Positions 63,524-64,000 of a DNA stretch of 64,000 nt are shown here, in pieces. The notes under the pieces are model-generated. The model saw nothing but the letters and a program-made list of their open reading frames with translations, searched no databases and was not told where the DNA came from. Each line of letters opens with the position of its first letter. The stretch's first letter is position 1. Source of the DNA: Scleroderma bovista (lineage: Eukaryota > Basidiomycota > Agaricomycetes > Boletales > Sclerodermataceae); the NCBI GenBank assembly GCA_037178675.1, contig JAYMGJ010000265.1, forward strand, positions 1 to 64,000, written 5' to 3'. Made by a program: the position numbers and the translations under genes.

Positions 63524-64000
63524 TGTTACGACCATGTCCAACTCCGGATCATATCCGGTTACTCCGGTCACATCGCAGGCCTACAGCTCAACTCCGGTCG
63601 TTCTCAGTTACTCCAGTCAACGGTCGCGCAGATAACCTTCCGCTAACTACGACCCTTGGTCTATACTCCATTCGCTCTTACTACACCTCGCCGTCTACCC
63701 TGCCTTGACGTGAGTTCTCCGTGAACTCGATATATCCTATACCTTGTAGCATTTTCACCGGACCTGATTTATTTTACACGGACCTGACTTTATTTTCACC
63801 GGACCTGACCTAGTCCTAACTCCGGTCATCCCTTGTCCGCTATTAGGTTGTTTACTTGTCACCGTATATACTCAACCCTAGTTCTTACTTAGTATAAGTA
63901 CTCTGTAAGTTTATCCTGTACTCCTCAGTCTGAAATCAACTTAGTCACTACTCCAGTCTCTGTCTGTCTCTGTCTCTGTCTCTGTCTCTATCACCTTGAC
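63524..64000 (+). mobile_element. Family-1 LTR, copy 3, cut off by window end
   Basis: The sequence from TGTTACGACCATGTCC onwards matches 7316-7947 over the available 477 bp, with scattered differences and a shorter internal array. Because the window ends, it cannot be told whether it is a solo LTR or the 5' LTR of a complete element. GTGAT (63519-63523) would be the left target duplication. Confidence 0.85.

Overview
The window looks like a transposon-dense stretch of a basidiomycete (Agaricomycetes-type) fungal genome. Support comes from coding sequences cut by 45-60 nt GT-AG introns, two KDZ-superfamily transposases with different cysteine-rich N-terminal domains (CxC1-type and CxC2-type), a TET/JBP-family dioxygenase gene, two PIF/Harbinger transposases (one with its Myb/SANT-like partner), a hAT transposase, a chromodomain Ty3/Gypsy element and several Ty1/Copia-like LTR families. 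I see no confident ordinary host gene, rRNA or intact tRNA. All work was done by eye from sequence; family names rest on motif recognition, not on database searches.

Layout. 1-6571: a PIF/Harbinger transposase gene broken twice, by a 3.6 kb hAT element with an 8-bp target duplication and by a >=1.8 kb repeat (copy A). 7316-7947: solo LTR. 8125-10345: minisatellite followed by a very large low-complexity inverted repeat. 10399-12642: a solo LTR and a gag-only Copia-like element. 12643-30738: a block with the first KDZ system, made of a CxC1-type KDZ transposase fused to a Ulp1-type SUMO protease, with neighbouring ORFs (two viroplasmin-like modules, a basic RxxR-rich ORF, a disordered protein with SUMO-interaction-like motifs) and a second copy of the repeat (copy B). 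30880-34030: tandem repeats. 34160-43546: a Copia-like gag-only element sharing an LTR with a second partial element; it is interrupted by a foldback/MULE-like element with a 9-bp target duplication, itself interrupted by a complete Harbinger element. 43547-51338: the second KDZ system (CxC2-type), with two companion ORFs on the opposite strand and a solo LTR in transposase exon 1. 51764-58654: a young full-length chromovirus with a canonical -1 frameshift heptamer between gag and pol and two nested solo LTRs. 59083-60348: the TET/JBP gene. 60830-63260: minisatellites. 63524-end: a third copy of the first solo-LTR family.

How the parts fit. If the later insertions are removed, the KDZ2 transposase, its two companions, the TET/JBP gene and flanking minisatellites fall close together, which fits the published association of TET/JBP genes with KDZ transposons in fungi (Iyer and colleagues). 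The palindrome CCGCGG is strongly concentrated in this block. The nested insertions with intact target duplications give a relative order of events: KDZ2 region, then Copia element, then foldback element, then Harbinger; and KDZ2 region, then chromovirus, then small solo LTRs.
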